Positions 33,560-43,340 of a DNA stretch of 64,000 nucleotides are shown piece after piece. The first letter of the stretch is position 1, and the number at the start of each line of letters is the position of its first letter. A program made the translations under genes and the position numbers. The notes beneath the pieces were generated by a model. The model was not told the origin of the DNA and did not search any database. It saw nothing but the letters and a program-made list of their open reading frames with translations. Location: positions 16,700 to 80,699 of the forward strand of contig JADCGR010000033.1 in the NCBI GenBank assembly GCA_020248905.1, read 5' to 3'. Source of the DNA: Curvibacter sp. (lineage in GTDB: Bacteria; Pseudomonadota; Gammaproteobacteria; Burkholderiales; Burkholderiaceae_C).

Positions 33560-35428
33560 TCAGAGATCGACTGCGGGGCGGTAGTCTTTGGCTGGCACCG
33601 GTATCCAGCGTCGGACGAGCGCGCAAGCGATCAGTGCGGCCAGGCCCACGGCCATCACATCAAGCCAGGGACGCACCCAATCCCCCCCCAGGGCGCCAAA
33701 CAGGCTGGCACGCAAGGCCTTGATGACCCAGCTGAAAGGCAGCCAGTCGTGCACGGCCTGGAAAAACTCTGTGGTCAGCTCGATGGGCATCACGCCGCCG
33801 CCAGCGGCCAGCTGCAGCGTGAGCAGCAGGATGACGATGAGCTTGCCCAGTTCGCCAAAAGCACGCAACATCAGCAGCACGATGGCCAGGAAGGCTTGGC
33901 CAGCGGTCAGCACGATTAGGAGAAAGCTGGGCAGATCCGGCACCGCGACCCCCAGACCGGGCAAGAGTACGAGGACCACCAGTGCGGTCTGCAGCATGAC
34001 GACCAGGGCCGGCACCGCGTAACGACCGAGGGTCTGGGCCAGGGCTGGGCTGGCCATGTGCTCTTCGCTGAGCTGACGCATGGAGAACATGTAGACAGAC
34101 ATCACGGCGCCCAGCCACAAAGCCATGGCGATCATATTGGGCACAAAGGCGCTGCCATTGTTGGGCACCGGCGCCTGGACCTCCAGCACGGTTTCTACCG
34201 ATTCAGCAAGCCCGCGCGCGCTGCCATCAAGCTTGCCGGCCGTTGCCGGCAGGGCCGATTCGACCAGGACGATGCCGTCGAGCAGTTGCCTCGCGCCGCG
34301 CCGCAGTTCGGAGCCGCTGCGCTCATAAGTCTCCAGCTGGGCGTCCTCGGGCAATCGGTCAGCCAGGGTCCGCAGGTTGTCGGCCAGCTGGCCCACCCCT
34401 TCGGTGAGGCGCGCCGTGCCTTCCTCCACCCGCGCACTGCCCCGCAGCAGCTGGGTATTCGCATCCTGTGCCGTGCCCAGACCATCGTAGAGCTGCTTGC
34501 CGCCGGCGGCCAATGCGCCCGCGCTCCCCGAGATCTTCTCCCCGACGAAGAGCAGGTCGACAGTCTCTTCCTGCAGCTGCGTGGCGCCACGGGTCAGGAG
34601 ATCGGCGCCAATCTGCAACTGCTGCAGGCCCGTACCCATCTCGCGGTGGCCCTGGGTCAGTTGCTGGGTCCCGCTGCGCAGGGCCCGCAGTTCACCCTCC
34701 GGTGGCATGCGCGCCGCCATGGTCCGAGTGCTTGCACCGTAGCGCCGCACGCCAGCGACGAGCTGCGCACCGGCAGCGTCGTAGCGGGCCATACCTTCGT
34801 TAAAGGAAGTCGCCCCCGCGCGCAGGCTCGACAAGCCAGTGCGCAGCTTGTCCAGCGACTTGCCTGAGCCGTCGGCGGAATTGAGCACCTGCTCCCAGCG
34901 CTGCTCGTTCAGGGCCTCGTTGACGCGGTGCCCCAGCTCGGCGGCAAAGCGCCGCGCAATCCCGGCGGCCGCATAATTGTTGCCCTCCGACAGCACCACC
35001 ACCACCTTGCCGCCGCCACGCAGGGTGCCCGGCAAGGCGTTGGCGCTGAAGTCGGGCGGGATGATGACGGCGAAGGCCAGGCGCCCGAGGCGCACGTTCT
35101 CGCGTGCGGCGTCCGCATCGCTCAGGGCGCGGAAGCCGAACTCCCCGGAGGCACTAAGCTCCTCGAGCAGTTCCGTGCCGACATTGCTGGCGCGCCTCTG
35201 GTAGACGGCGCCCTGGTCAAGGTTCACGATGCCGACCGGCAGATCACTGGTCTTGGCGTTCGGATCCCAGACGCTGGAGAGATAGATCAGCGCATAGATG
35301 GCGGGCACCGACACGATGGCCAGCCCCGCCAGGATGAGCCGCGGAAAGCGACGGAACAGCAGCAGATCCGTGCGGATGATGCGCCAGCAGGCGATCAGCC
35401 CACCTCTCAAGACTCCTGCCTGCTTCAT
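33560..35428 (-). CDS. YhgE/Pip-type ABC-2 membrane protein
   Basis: A 622-residue protein with one N-terminal membrane helix (about 18-40), a large extracytoplasmic region, and about five C-terminal helices (from FVPNMIAMALWLGAVMSVYMF to the end). The N-terminal ectodomain has the YhgE/Pip pattern (LPVGIVNLDQGAVYQ; FAVIIPPDFSANALPG), and the middle is a long helical or heptad-rich stretch of QL/AG repeats. The layout matches ABC-2-type export permeases and phage-infection-protein homologues. Function unknown. The ATG at 35428 (MKQAGVLRGG) is chosen over the frame opening at 35545. It faces ruvC tail to tail (13 bp). Confidence 0.85.
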   Translation of the reverse strand: MKQAGVLRGGLIACWRIIRTDLLLFRRFPRLILAGLAIVSVPAIYALIYLSSVWDPNAKTSDLPVGIVNLDQGAVYQRRASNVGTELLEELSASGEFGFRALSDADAARENVRLGRLAFAVIIPPDFSANALPGTLRGGGKVVVVLSEGNNYAAAGIARRFAAELGHRVNEALNEQRWEQVLNSADGSGKSLDKLRTGLSSLRAGATSFNEGMARYDAAGAQLVAGVRRYGASTRTMAARMPPEGELRALRSGTQQLTQGHREMGTGLQQLQIGADLLTRGATQLQEETVDLLFVGEKISGSAGALAAGGKQLYDGLGTAQDANTQLLRGSARVEEGTARLTEGVGQLADNLRTLADRLPEDAQLETYERSGSELRRGARQLLDGIVLVESALPATAGKLDGSARGLAESVETVLEVQAPVPNNGSAFVPNMIAMALWLGAVMSVYMFSMRQLSEEHMASPALAQTLGRYAVPALVVMLQTALVVLVLLPGLGVAVPDLPSFLLIVLTAGQAFLAIVLLMLRAFGELGKLIVILLLTLQLAAGGGVMPIELTTEFFQAVHDWLPFSWVIKALRASLFGALGGDWVRPWLDVMAVGLAALIACALVRRWIPVPAKDYRPAVDL

Positions 35429-35764
35429 ACGTGATGGCCCCCTTCGCTCCCGATTGTGCCGCACGCCGCCGGCGGGCGGTGATTCTCTATGCCCGGGGAC
35501 CCCGGACTCCTTGTAACGCCAGCGGACACGCGCTAGATTGGACAAACAGCCCTATGCCAACTGGGAGACCGCTCGCTCAATTTCTGCAACTCCAAACCCA
35601 AGCCGCCCGAGACTGGCGCCAGGCCGGCGCAGCCTAAGCAGGTGCGCACAACGCGACCCGCCGCGCAGGGGCCTGCGGCCAGCGGGGTTCCCGGGGCGCC
35701 ACCGCCGCCGCGCGAGGTCGGCGAGGATAACCAGGAATCAAACTGGCCGCTGTAGGAGGACTCG
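35429..35764. other. Gene-poor stretch
   Basis: No convincing gene. Short open frames exist on the plus strand (for example ending SNWPL at about 35757), but none has a recognisable domain. The first 100 bp should hold the promoter of the YhgE/Pip-type gene. It may contain decayed coding sequence. Confidence 0.4.
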
Positions 35765-35896
35765 GTGGCCTTTCAGGACAGCCAGATACCCTCGGTCTTC
35801 AGTGAGCCGGACGCAGTGAAGACGCGCGACGACCCTTCAAAGGTCAAAAACACGACACCGGATGCCTTCTGCGCCGTATGCAAACGCGGATCGTGA
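35765..35896 (+). CDS. Possible small CxxC protein
   Basis: A 43-codon ORF with a GTG start preceded by a perfect AGGAGG at 5-nt spacing. The predicted protein (VAFQDSQIPSVFSEPDAVK and later DAFCAVCKRGS) is hydrophilic and ends with a Cys-x-x-Cys pair. I do not recognise a family. The ribosome site and balanced composition support it; small size and lack of known relatives count against. It is convergent with the small membrane gene at 35903. Confidence 0.4.
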   Translation: MAFQDSQIPSVFSEPDAVKTRDDPSKVKNTTPDAFCAVCKRGS

Positions 35897-35902
35897 ACAC
35901 GC

Positions 35903-36079
35903 TCACGCGATACGCTGGAGGATGAGCACGGCGAAAAAGCCGAAGGCCGCGATCAGCGTCCACTTGAGCGTGATCAGGCCCCAGCGACGATAGCGCACCT
36001 GTCCGGTGCCGGCATAGAAGGCAAAGCACACGGCGGCGCCGATCAGCAGCACGAAGATCAGCCAGCGAAACAGCAGCAT
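35903..36079 (-). CDS. Small two-helix membrane protein
   Basis: A 58-residue ORF too short for most gene finders. It opens MLLFRWLIFVLLIGAAVCFAF and, after a basic loop (TGQVRYRRWG), has a second helix TLIAAFGFFAVLILQRIA. The two clean hydrophobic spans with a positive loop between them, and GGTAAGAGC before the ATG, support a real gene. It follows lpxC on the same strand, separated by a terminator-like double hairpin. Function unknown. Confidence 0.65.
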   Translation of the reverse strand: MLLFRWLIFVLLIGAAVCFAFYAGTGQVRYRRWGLITLKWTLIAAFGFFAVLILQRIA

Positions 36080-36112
36080 GCTCTTACCTCGACCGGGAAA
36101 CTCGACGCTGGG

Positions 36113-36176
36113 CCGCCCCAGGGCGGTTCAGCCCCCGTTGGGAGCAGCGACCTGTGCAAAGTTGGAGCGTGGGGGC
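36113..36176. repeat. Double-hairpin intergenic element after lpxC
   Basis: CCGCCC (36113-36118) pairs with GGGCGG (36121-36126), and GCCCCC (36131-36136) with GGGGGC (36171-36176). The second hairpin resembles the C-rich/G-rich tail that follows copy C of the other repeat (57521 onward). It separates lpxC from the small membrane gene and may act as a terminator or 3' stabiliser. Confidence 0.5.
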
Positions 36177-36180
36177 CATA

Positions 36181-37104
36181 TCACCAGGCGCGGGCCGGCT
36201 GCGCGAAACCCTTGGGCGCAAGCTTCTCGTTGTCGAACGTCACGGTTTCCCACGCGTCGCTCCGCCGCAGCAGTTCGCGCAGCAGCTTGTTGTTCATGGC
36301 GTGCCCGGAGCGAAAGGCGCTGTACGCTGCCAACAGCGGCTTGCCCAGGATGTAGAGATCGCCCATGGCGTCCAGAATCTTGTGCTTGACGAACTCGTCG
36401 TCGTACCGCAGGCCGCCGGCATTGAGCACCTTGTAGTCGTCCATGACGATGGCGTTGTCCAGGCCCCCGCCCAGGGCCAGGCCGTTGGCCCGCATCATCT
36501 CGACGTCGCGCGTGAAGCCGAAGGTACGCGCGCGGGCGATGTCGCGGCTGTAGTTGTGCACGCTCATGTCAAACTCCACGCGCTGCCCCGTGCCATCGAC
36601 GGCCGGGTGGTCGAAGTCGATCTCGAAGTTGAGCTTGTAGCCGTGGTAGGGATCAAGCCGGGCCCACTTCTGGCCGGCCCCTTCGCCTTCACGCACCTCG
36701 ATCGCTTCGGTGATGCGGATGAAGCGCTTGGGCGCTTTCTGCAATTCGATGCCTGCGCTTTGCAGCAGGAAGACAAAGGAGGCGGCCGAGCCGTCGAGGA
36801 TGGGCACCTCTTCGGCGGTGATGTCGATGTAGAGATTGTCGATGCCCAGGCCGGCGCAGGCCGACATCAGGTGCTCGACGGTATGGACCTTGGCGTCACC
36901 CCGGCTGAGCGTGGAGGCCAGGCGGGTGTCGCTCACGGCCTGAGCCGACACCGGGATGTCGACCGGCTGCGGCAGATCGACCCGCCGGAACACGATGCCC
37001 GTGTCCGGCTGCGCGGGACGCAGCGTCATCTCGACGCGCTGACCGCTGTGCAGTCCCACGCCCACAGCGCGGGTCAAGGACTTGAGGGTACGTTGCTGCA
37101 GCAT
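36181..37104 (-). CDS. lpxC: UDP-3-O-acyl-N-acetylglucosamine deacetylase
   Basis: A 307-residue zinc deacetylase catalysing the first committed step of lipid A synthesis. Zinc and catalytic residues are visible: [12 protein letters not shown] (zinc His), [15 protein letters not shown] (zinc His and Asp) and [15 protein letters not shown] (catalytic His). [22 protein letters not shown] is the normal start. It lies at the end of the dcw cluster as in other proteobacteria, here separated from ftsZ by an EAL-domain fragment. Confidence 0.97.
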   Translation of the reverse strand: MLQQRTLKSLTRAVGVGLHSGQRVEMTLRPAQPDTGIVFRRVDLPQPVDIPVSAQAVSDTRLASTLSRGDAKVHTVEHLMSACAGLGIDNLYIDITAEEVPILDGSAASFVFLLQSAGIELQKAPKRFIRITEAIEVREGEGAGQKWARLDPYHGYKLNFEIDFDHPAVDGTGQRVEFDMSVHNYSRDIARARTFGFTRDVEMMRANGLALGGGLDNAIVMDDYKVLNAGGLRYDDEFVKHKILDAMGDLYILGKPLLAAYSAFRSGHAMNNKLLRELLRRSDAWETVTFDNEKLAPKGFAQPARAW

Positions 37105-37113
37105 GGTGCAATT

Positions 37114-37317
37114 TTAGCGGCTCAGCCATTCCATGAAGGCTGACGCGGGCATGGGTCGGCTCAGGTGGTAGCCCTGCGCCTCGTGGCAACCCAGCACCCG
37201 AAGCTGCTCCGTGATGGCCGCGTTCTCCACGCCCTCGGCCACCACGCTGAGCCCCAGGTTGTGCGCGAGGTCGATGGTCGAACGAACGATGATGGCGTCG
37301 TCCGGATCGGACTCCAT
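37114..37317 (-). pseudogene. C-terminal fragment of an EAL-domain protein
   Basis: A 67-codon frame (from an ATG at 37317 behind AAGGAG; the frame is open to 37347) that matches only the last part of a cyclic-di-GMP phosphodiesterase: DAIIVRSTIDLAHNLGLSVVAEGVENAAITEQL (given in part), GCHEAQGYHLSRPMP. The EAL motif, the DDFGTG loop and the rest of the barrel are absent, so it cannot be an active enzyme. It sits between ftsZ and lpxC on the same strand, 9 bp before lpxC. It looks like a recombination or insertion scar, although the good ribosome site means a peptide could be made. Confidence 0.8.
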
Positions 37318-37424
37318 TCGAACGGCTCCTTGTTCGGGCATCTGCAAGGCCGCAGTCGCCCGCTGACCGTGCGCTGCGCGTCGATGCCATCCCAGACGAG
37401 AACGGGCGCCCTTGCTCCAGGACG

Positions 37425-37442
37425 CCGCGCCAACTGGCGCGG
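37425..37442 (-). terminator. Hairpin directly after the ftsZ stop codon
   Basis: CCGCGCCA and TGGCGCGG form a perfect 8-bp stem around a 2-nt centre, starting at the base after the ftsZ stop. No U run follows, so termination would be weak; it may protect the ftsZ 3' end. Confidence 0.4.
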
Positions 37443-38693
37443 TCAGTCGGCCTGCTTGCGCAGGAATGCCGGAATCTCGAAGTCATCCATGCCGCCGGAG
37501 GATAGGGCGTCCACCTTTGCCGCGGCCTGGGTGCGGTCACGGGTGCGCCAAACGCTTGGCGTGGTCATGGCGTTGTAATCCGGCTGGGGCACGCCGGGCA
37601 CAGTCGCGGTAACGGCCGGCGCCCCCGGCAGCGCTCCCGGGGCCACGGCCTGGTTCAGCGTTGGCACCTGGAAGGGCACGTTGTCAGTCCCCGTGCGCAG
37701 CACCTGCAGGGGCGCAGCGGTACGGCGCGTGCCATGGCGCGACAGTCCTGTGGCCACCACGGTGATGCGGATGTTTTCGCCCAGGCTGTCGTCATACGCC
37801 GTGCCGTAGATCACGTGGGCGTCCGACGCGGAGTAGGCGCGGATGGTCTCCATGGCCAGCGCAGACTCCTTGAGCTTGAGCGAACGCCTGGCGGTAGAAA
37901 TCAGCACCAGCACCCCTTTCGCGCCCGAGAGGTCGATGCCTTCGAGCAGCGGACAGGCCACCGCTTGCTCGGCGGCGATGCGTGCGCGGTCTGGCCCGCT
38001 GGCCACGGCGGTACCCATCATGGCCTTGCCTTGCTCGCCCATCACGGTGCACACGTCTTCAAAGTCCACGTTGATCTCGCCGGGCACATTGATGATTTCG
38101 GCAATGCCGCCCACCGCGTTCTTCAGCACGTCGTTGGCATGGGCAAACGCGTCTTCCTGGCTCACGTCCTCGCCCAACACGTCCATCAGCTTTTCGTTGA
38201 GCACCACGATCAGAGAGTCCACGTTGGCTTCCAGCTCGGTCAGACCGGCGTCGGCGTTACTCATCCGGCGACCGCCTTCGAAATCGAAAGGCTTGGTCAC
38301 CACGCCCACGGTCAGGATCTTCATCTCCCTGGCGACGCGCGCGATCACAGGCGCCGCGCCGGTGCCGGTGCCGCCACCCATGCCGGCGGTAATGAAGAGC
38401 ATGTGTGCGCCAGCAATCGCAGCCCGGATATCCTCCACGGCGTCCTCGGCGGCCTCGCGGCCTTTCTCGGGCTTGCTGCCCGCGCCCAGACCGGTACCGC
38501 CGAGCTGGATGGTCTTGTGCGCCCGGCTGCGGCTCAGTGCCTGCGCGTCGGTATTGGCGCAGATGAACTCCACGCCCTGCACGTTGCGCTCGATCATGTG
38601 ATCAACGGCGTTGCCGCCGCCGCCGCCCACGCCGATGACCTTGATCTGGGTGCCCAGGTTGAAAGTGACGTCCTCAATCATGTCGATGTTCAT
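37443..38693 (-). CDS. ftsZ: Cell-division GTPase FtsZ
   Basis: A 416-residue tubulin homologue that forms the Z ring. It has IKVIGVGGGGGNAVDHMI, the tubulin signature GMGGGTGTGAAPVIA, NADAGLTELEAN, the T7-loop region and the conserved C-terminal peptide DDFEIPAFLRKQAD, which binds FtsA and ZipA. The ATG at 38693 has AAGGAG at 7-nt spacing; the longer frame to 39131 lies opposite ftsA and is rejected. The 149-bp gap after ftsA probably contains an ftsZ promoter. The linker (about 320-400) is Ala/Pro/Thr-rich as usual. Confidence 0.97.
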   Translation of the reverse strand: MNIDMIEDVTFNLGTQIKVIGVGGGGGNAVDHMIERNVQGVEFICANTDAQALSRSRAHKTIQLGGTGLGAGSKPEKGREAAEDAVEDIRAAIAGAHMLFITAGMGGGTGTGAAPVIARVAREMKILTVGVVTKPFDFEGGRRMSNADAGLTELEANVDSLIVVLNEKLMDVLGEDVSQEDAFAHANDVLKNAVGGIAEIINVPGEINVDFEDVCTVMGEQGKAMMGTAVASGPDRARIAAEQAVACPLLEGIDLSGAKGVLVLISTARRSLKLKESALAMETIRAYSASDAHVIYGTAYDDSLGENIRITVVATGLSRHGTRRTAAPLQVLRTGTDNVPFQVPTLNQAVAPGALPGAPAVTATVPGVPQPDYNAMTTPSVWRTRDRTQAAAKVDALSSGGMDDFEIPAFLRKQAD

Positions 38694-38842
38694 GTCTGTA
38701 CTCCTTTGTATCCAGTTGCCTTGTTGCTTGAGAATGCGATCTCTGGTTGTTTCATGAGGGCGGCCTCCCCGGCGGACCGGTGCAACGCCACCGGATGTGC
38801 GGACTGCCACGGGCGAGCCATAGGTTGAGCTTGGTATCCATC

Positions 38843-40072
38843 TCAGAAATTCCCGATGAACCAGTCCTTTACGCGCCCCATGGCGGTCTTCATCGACCCG
38901 TACTTGGCAGCCACCTTGTAGCCGCGCAGGCGCGCCAGGCGCGCTTCTTCCAGCAGGCCCATGACCGTGGCCGCGCGTGGCTGTCCCACCATCTCGGCCA
39001 GCCCACCGCGATACTTGGGCAGACCGCGGCGCACGGGCTTGAGGAAAATGTCCTCGCCCAGCTCCACCATGCCCGGCATGACGGAGCTGCCGCCTGTCAG
39101 GACGATGCCGGAGGACAGCACCTCTTCGCATCCCGAATCACGCAGCACCTGCTGCACGAGCGAGAAGATCTCCTCGATGCGCGGCTCGATCACGCCAGCG
39201 AGGGCCTGGCGGCTCAGCATGCGCGGACCGCGATCGCCAAGGCCCGGCACCTCGACCTGGATATCCGGGTCGGCCAGCAGCTGCTTGGCGTAGCCGCTCT
39301 CGACTTTGATGTCCTCGGCGTCCTTGGTGGGAGTACGCAGCGCCATGGCGATGTCGCTGGTGATCAGGTCGCCGGCAATCGGGATGACCGAGGTGTAGCG
39401 GATCGCGCCACCCGTGAACACGGCCACGTCGGTGGTGCCCGCGCCGATGTCCACGCAGGCCACGCCCAGCTCCTTCTCGTCATCGGTCAGCACCGACAAG
39501 CTCGACGCCAGTGGATTGAGCATGAGCTGCTCCACCTCCAGGCCGCAGCGGCGCACGCACTTGATGATGTTCTCGGCCGCGCTCTGCGCGCCGGTCACGA
39601 TGTGCACCTTGGCCTCCAGCCGGATGCCGCTCATGCCGATGGGCTCGCGCACGTCTTGGCCGTCGATGATGAACTCCTGCGGTTCGACCAGCAGAAGGCG
39701 CTGGTCGGAGGAGATGTTGATGGCTTTCGCGGTCTCCACAACGCGCGCCACGTCGGACGCATTGACCTCGCGATCCTTCACCGCCACCATGCCACTGGAA
39801 TTGATGCCGCGGATGTGGCTGCCCGTGATGCCGGTGTAGACGCGCGTGATCTTGCAGTCGGCCATGAGCTCGGCCTCTTTCAAAGCCTGCTGGATGCTGT
39901 ACACCGTGGCGTCGATGTTCACCACCACGCCCCGCTTGAGCCCGTTACTTGGCGCCACGCCCAGGCCGGCCAGTTTGAGTTCCCCGCCAGGTAGAACCTC
40001 GGCCACCACCGCCATCACCTTCGCGGTGCCGATGTCGAGTCCGACGACCAGATCCTTGTACTCTCTTGCCAT
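38843..40072 (-). CDS. ftsA: Cell-division protein FtsA
   Basis: A 409-residue actin-fold ATPase tethering FtsZ to the membrane. Motifs: LVVGLDIGTAKVMAVVAEV (phosphate 1), VACVDIGAGTTDVAVFTGG (phosphate 2), SSGIVLTGGSSVMPGMVELG (adenosine) and the C-terminal amphipathic helix GRVKDWFIGNF that binds the membrane. Normal length. It is 18 bp after ftsQ. Confidence 0.97.
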   Translation of the reverse strand: MAREYKDLVVGLDIGTAKVMAVVAEVLPGGELKLAGLGVAPSNGLKRGVVVNIDATVYSIQQALKEAELMADCKITRVYTGITGSHIRGINSSGMVAVKDREVNASDVARVVETAKAINISSDQRLLLVEPQEFIIDGQDVREPIGMSGIRLEAKVHIVTGAQSAAENIIKCVRRCGLEVEQLMLNPLASSLSVLTDDEKELGVACVDIGAGTTDVAVFTGGAIRYTSVIPIAGDLITSDIAMALRTPTKDAEDIKVESGYAKQLLADPDIQVEVPGLGDRGPRMLSRQALAGVIEPRIEEIFSLVQQVLRDSGCEEVLSSGIVLTGGSSVMPGMVELGEDIFLKPVRRGLPKYRGGLAEMVGQPRAATVMGLLEEARLARLRGYKVAAKYGSMKTAMGRVKDWFIGNF

Positions 40073-40090
40073 GTCGCGTCTCTGTGCTTC

Positions 40091-40909
40091 CTAGTTTCTT
40101 GCCGCCGCGTCTGCCGCAACGGTGCTCACGCCGCGCAGCCGCAGGGCATAGCCCTGGGCGTAGCGCAGGTCCGCTCCCTCCAGCGCATCGAGCTTGCGGC
40201 CGTGGTGTGCGGCGACCTGGGCTACCGTGCCCAGGAACTGCTTAACACGTGCCGTGATGTCTGCCTCGCCCCCACTGCCGAGCTCCAGCCGCGCACCGCT
40301 TTGCAGCGTGATCTGCCAGTTGCCACGGCTGCTCAGGACCAGGCGCTCGATGGGCAAGTCGATGGCGTCGAACATCGGCTGCAGGGTGCGGTGCATGGAC
40401 AGCACCTCGGCCGAGCGCTCGACCGGCCCGTCGAGCTTGGGCAGCTCGTCCTGCTCGACCTCGCCGAGATTCGCTTCGAAGACTTCGCCAAAGCTGTTGA
40501 CCAGGGTAGACTCGCCCTCCTCGCCCCAGTAGGCCACCGGCTGGTGCTCCTGCAGGATCACACGCAGCCGGTTCGGAAACTCGCGCTGCACCACGGCGCG
40601 CCGCACCCAGGGCAGTCCCTCAAAGGCCAGGCGAACGGCGTTCAGGTCCACTGTCAGGAAGGTACCCTTGAGCTGGGGCGCCACCTGGGCGCGCAGCGTG
40701 AGCGCGCTGGTATGACTGATGTCGCCCAGCACCGTCAGCCCGCGGATAGCGAAGAAGGGATGGTGCGCCAGCCAGCGCCCGCCCGTGGCCAGCGCCAGCA
40801 GCACGAAGCCCAGCAGCAGCAGCGTGGCTGTGAGGTTCATGAGCCGTACGTCCATCGGCAGAGCCGCTGGATGGTTGAGCGTCGGACCTCGGGCGTTGAG
40901 CATCTTCAT
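40091..40909 (-). CDS. ftsQ: Cell-division protein FtsQ
   Basis: A 272-residue bitopic divisome protein. A short cytoplasmic N terminus, one membrane helix (about 25-45, [19 protein letters not shown]), a POTRA domain ([21 protein letters not shown]) and the FtsQ beta domain with [20 protein letters not shown]. It recruits FtsB/FtsL. The start overlaps the ddl stop; ATGs at 40909 and 40903 are both possible. Confidence 0.93.
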   Translation of the reverse strand: MKMLNARGPTLNHPAALPMDVRLMNLTATLLLLGFVLLALATGGRWLAHHPFFAIRGLTVLGDISHTSALTLRAQVAPQLKGTFLTVDLNAVRLAFEGLPWVRRAVVQREFPNRLRVILQEHQPVAYWGEEGESTLVNSFGEVFEANLGEVEQDELPKLDGPVERSAEVLSMHRTLQPMFDAIDLPIERLVLSSRGNWQITLQSGARLELGSGGEADITARVKQFLGTVAQVAAHHGRKLDALEGADLRYAQGYALRLRGVSTVAADAAARN

Positions 40910-41919
40910 GGCCTGCTTTCTCGCTGAACGCCGGAAGCCCGACCCTCAAGCTCATCATGATCCAGCGCAGCGCCCTGCAGCAGCTGCACGCAAAGGTCTT
41001 CATAGCTGAGGCCCGCAGCCTTGGCCGACATGGGGACCAGCGAGTGGCTGGTCATGCCTGGCGCCGTATTGATCTCCAGCAGCGAGGGCTTACGCGTGCG
41101 CGCATCGATCATCACATCGGCGCGGGCCCAGCCGCGGCAACCCAGCACCTGGTAGGCGCGCAGCACCATCTGCTGGATCTGCTCCTCCTCGCCCGTGGGC
41201 AGCCCACAGGGCACAAGGTACTTCACGTCGTCCGTGAAGTACTTGTTCTGGTAATCGTAGTTGCCCTCAGGCGCCACGATCCGGATCACGGGCAGCGCAC
41301 GGGCCCGCGAGCCGCTGCCCAGCACGGGCACCGTGACTTCCTCGCCGCTGATGAACTGCTCGCACAGGACCTGCTCGTCCACCTGCGCGGCGCGCGCGTA
41401 GGCGGATTCGCATTCATCGGCCGTCATCACCTTGGTCAGGCCAATGGAAGAGCCCTCGCGGGCGGGCTTGACGATCATGGGGGACCCCAAGGCCGCAAAC
41501 GCAGCCCGCGCTGCCTCCGCGCTGGCCACCTTGCGCCACTGCGGTGTTGGCAGGCCCTCAGCCAGCCAGATGCGCTTGGTCATGACCTTGTCGATGGCAA
41601 TCGCCGAGGCCATCACGCCAGAGCCCGTGTAGGGTATGCCCAGCAGCTCCAGCGCACCCTGCACCGTGCCGTCCTCGCCAAAGCGGCCGTGCAGCGCGAT
41701 GAAGCAGCGGGCAAATCCGTCGCGCCTGAGCTCCGTCAGATCACGCTGCGCCGGATCAAAGGCATGCGCGTCCACACCACGCGATCGCAAGGCCTGCAGC
41801 ACACCTGTGCCCGACATCAGCGAGATCTCCCGCTCGGCGGACGCGCCGCCCATCAGGACGGCAACCTTGCCTAGGGCGGGTTGAGCGTTCAGCGTTGAGT
41901 TTGCGGCGTATCCATTCAT
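40906..41919 (-). CDS. ddlB: D-alanine--D-alanine ligase
   Basis: A 337-residue ATP-grasp ligase making D-Ala-D-Ala for MurF. Motifs: [44 protein letters not shown] (in part), [17 protein letters not shown], and [20 protein letters not shown]. The first 17 residues ([17 protein letters not shown]) are outside the conserved fold and are encoded by part of a short repeat (AACGCTGAACGCTCAA) shared with the murC 3' end. It overlaps murC by ATGA. Confidence 0.96.
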   Translation of the reverse strand: MNGYAANSTLNAQPALGKVAVLMGGASAEREISLMSGTGVLQALRSRGVDAHAFDPAQRDLTELRRDGFARCFIALHGRFGEDGTVQGALELLGIPYTGSGVMASAIAIDKVMTKRIWLAEGLPTPQWRKVASAEAARAAFAALGSPMIVKPAREGSSIGLTKVMTADECESAYARAAQVDEQVLCEQFISGEEVTVPVLGSGSRARALPVIRIVAPEGNYDYQNKYFTDDVKYLVPCGLPTGEEEQIQQMVLRAYQVLGCRGWARADVMIDARTRKPSLLEINTAPGMTSHSLVPMSAKAAGLSYEDLCVQLLQGAALDHDELEGRASGVQRESRP

Positions 41920-41960
41920 TGATCTTGTCCTTGCTCAACGCTCGACGCCGAGCGTTCAAC
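41881..41960. repeat. Inverted-repeat element over the murC/ddlB junction
   Basis: AGCGTTGAG (41891-41899) and CTCAACGCT (41934-41942) are perfect complements, flanked by further TTGAGCGTT (41881-41889) and GAGCGTTCAAC (41950-41960) copies. The loop contains the murC stop and ddlB start. The same TTGAGCGTT/AACGCTCAA words frame the hslV/hslU junction at 56808-56883. Confidence 0.55.
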
Positions 41961-43340
41961 GACCCTGGCCGGCACGCCACCGATGGAGCCCGCGCCCATG
42001 CAGATCACAACGTCGCCGTCCCGAGTGTTGTCCAGGATCGCCTGCGGCATGGCTGCGATGTCGTCGACAAAAACGGGCTCCACCTTGCCCGCCACGCGCA
42101 GCGCGCGCGCCAGACTGCGGCCGTCAGCGGCAACGATGGGCGGCTCGCCGGCGGCATAGACCTCGCTCAGCAGCACAGCGTCGGCCTGGCCGATGACCTT
42201 GACGAAGTCCTCGAAGCAGTCGCGCGTTCGCGTGTAGCGATGGGGCTGGAAAGCCAGCACCAGGCGCCGGCCCGGGAAGGCGCCGCGCGCAGCGGCCAGC
42301 GTGGCCGCCATCTCCACCGGGTGATGACCGTAGTCATCGATGAGCGTGAATCGGCCACCGTCCCTGGCCTTCACCTCGCCATAGCGCTGGAAGCGCCGAC
42401 CCACACCCTTGAACTCGGCCAGCGCACCCAGCAGCGCGGCGTCGGGCACGTCCAGCTCTGCCGCCACCGCGATGGCCGACAGCGCATTGAGCACGTTGTG
42501 CCGTCCCGGCAGGTTGAGTGCCACGTCCAGGTCCGGCAACACCACGCCGTTGCGCCGCTGCACCGTGAAGTGCATCTGCCCGGCCACGGCGCGGACATTG
42601 ACGGCGCGGACCTGGGCGCCCTCCTCGAAGCCATAGCTGGTGATCGGGCAATTGACCTCGGGCACGATCTCGCGCACAGCGGGATCGTCCGTGCAGAGGA
42701 CGGCCGTGCCGTAAAAGGGCATGCGATGCAGGAAGTCGACAAAGGCCCTCTTCAGCTTGGCGAAATCATGGCCGTAGGTCTCCATATGGTCGGCGTCGAT
42801 GTTGGTCACGATGGCCATCACCGGCATGAGCTTGAGGAAGGAGGCATCGCTCTCGTCGGCCTCGACGACGATGTAGTCGCCCTGCCCCAGGCGCGCATTC
42901 GCGTTCGCGCTGTTCAGGCGCCCGCCGATCACGAAAGTCGGGTCCAGCCCGGCCTCGGCCAGCACGCTGGCCACGAGGCTGGTCGTGGTCGTCTTGCCAT
43001 GCGTACCGGCGATCGCGATGCCGCGCTTGAGCCGCATCAGCTCGGCCAGCATCACCGCACGCGGCACAACGGGGATCTTCCGTTCCCGGGCGGCCTGCAC
43101 CTCGGGGTTGTCGGACTGCACCGCCGTGGACGTGACCACGGCGTCTGCGCCCGCGATGTTCTCGCCCGCATGACCTACGCAAGTGCGGATGCCCAGCGCC
43201 GCCAGACGCTTGAGCGTCGCGCTGTCCGCGAGGTCGGAGCCCGAGATGGCATAACCCAGGTTGTGCAGCACCTCGGCGATACCCGACATGCCCGCACCAC
43301 CCAAGCCTACAAAATGAATCTTCTTGATGGCGTGTTTCAT
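41916..43340 (-). CDS. murC: UDP-N-acetylmuramate--L-alanine ligase
   Basis: A 474-residue Mur ligase adding L-Ala to UDP-MurNAc. [23 protein letters not shown] is the MurC N terminus; [18 protein letters not shown] is the ATP loop; [26 protein letters not shown] (in part) and [14 protein letters not shown] are further MurC signatures. The last 14 residues ([14 protein letters not shown]) come from the repeat over the ddl junction. It overlaps murG by 4 bp. Confidence 0.96.
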   Translation of the reverse strand: MKHAIKKIHFVGLGGAGMSGIAEVLHNLGYAISGSDLADSATLKRLAALGIRTCVGHAGENIAGADAVVTSTAVQSDNPEVQAARERKIPVVPRAVMLAELMRLKRGIAIAGTHGKTTTTSLVASVLAEAGLDPTFVIGGRLNSANANARLGQGDYIVVEADESDASFLKLMPVMAIVTNIDADHMETYGHDFAKLKRAFVDFLHRMPFYGTAVLCTDDPAVREIVPEVNCPITSYGFEEGAQVRAVNVRAVAGQMHFTVQRRNGVVLPDLDVALNLPGRHNVLNALSAIAVAAELDVPDAALLGALAEFKGVGRRFQRYGEVKARDGGRFTLIDDYGHHPVEMAATLAAARGAFPGRRLVLAFQPHRYTRTRDCFEDFVKVIGQADAVLLSEVYAAGEPPIVAADGRSLARALRVAGKVEPVFVDDIAAMPQAILDNTRDGDVVICMGAGSIGGVPARVVERSASSVEQGQDQ

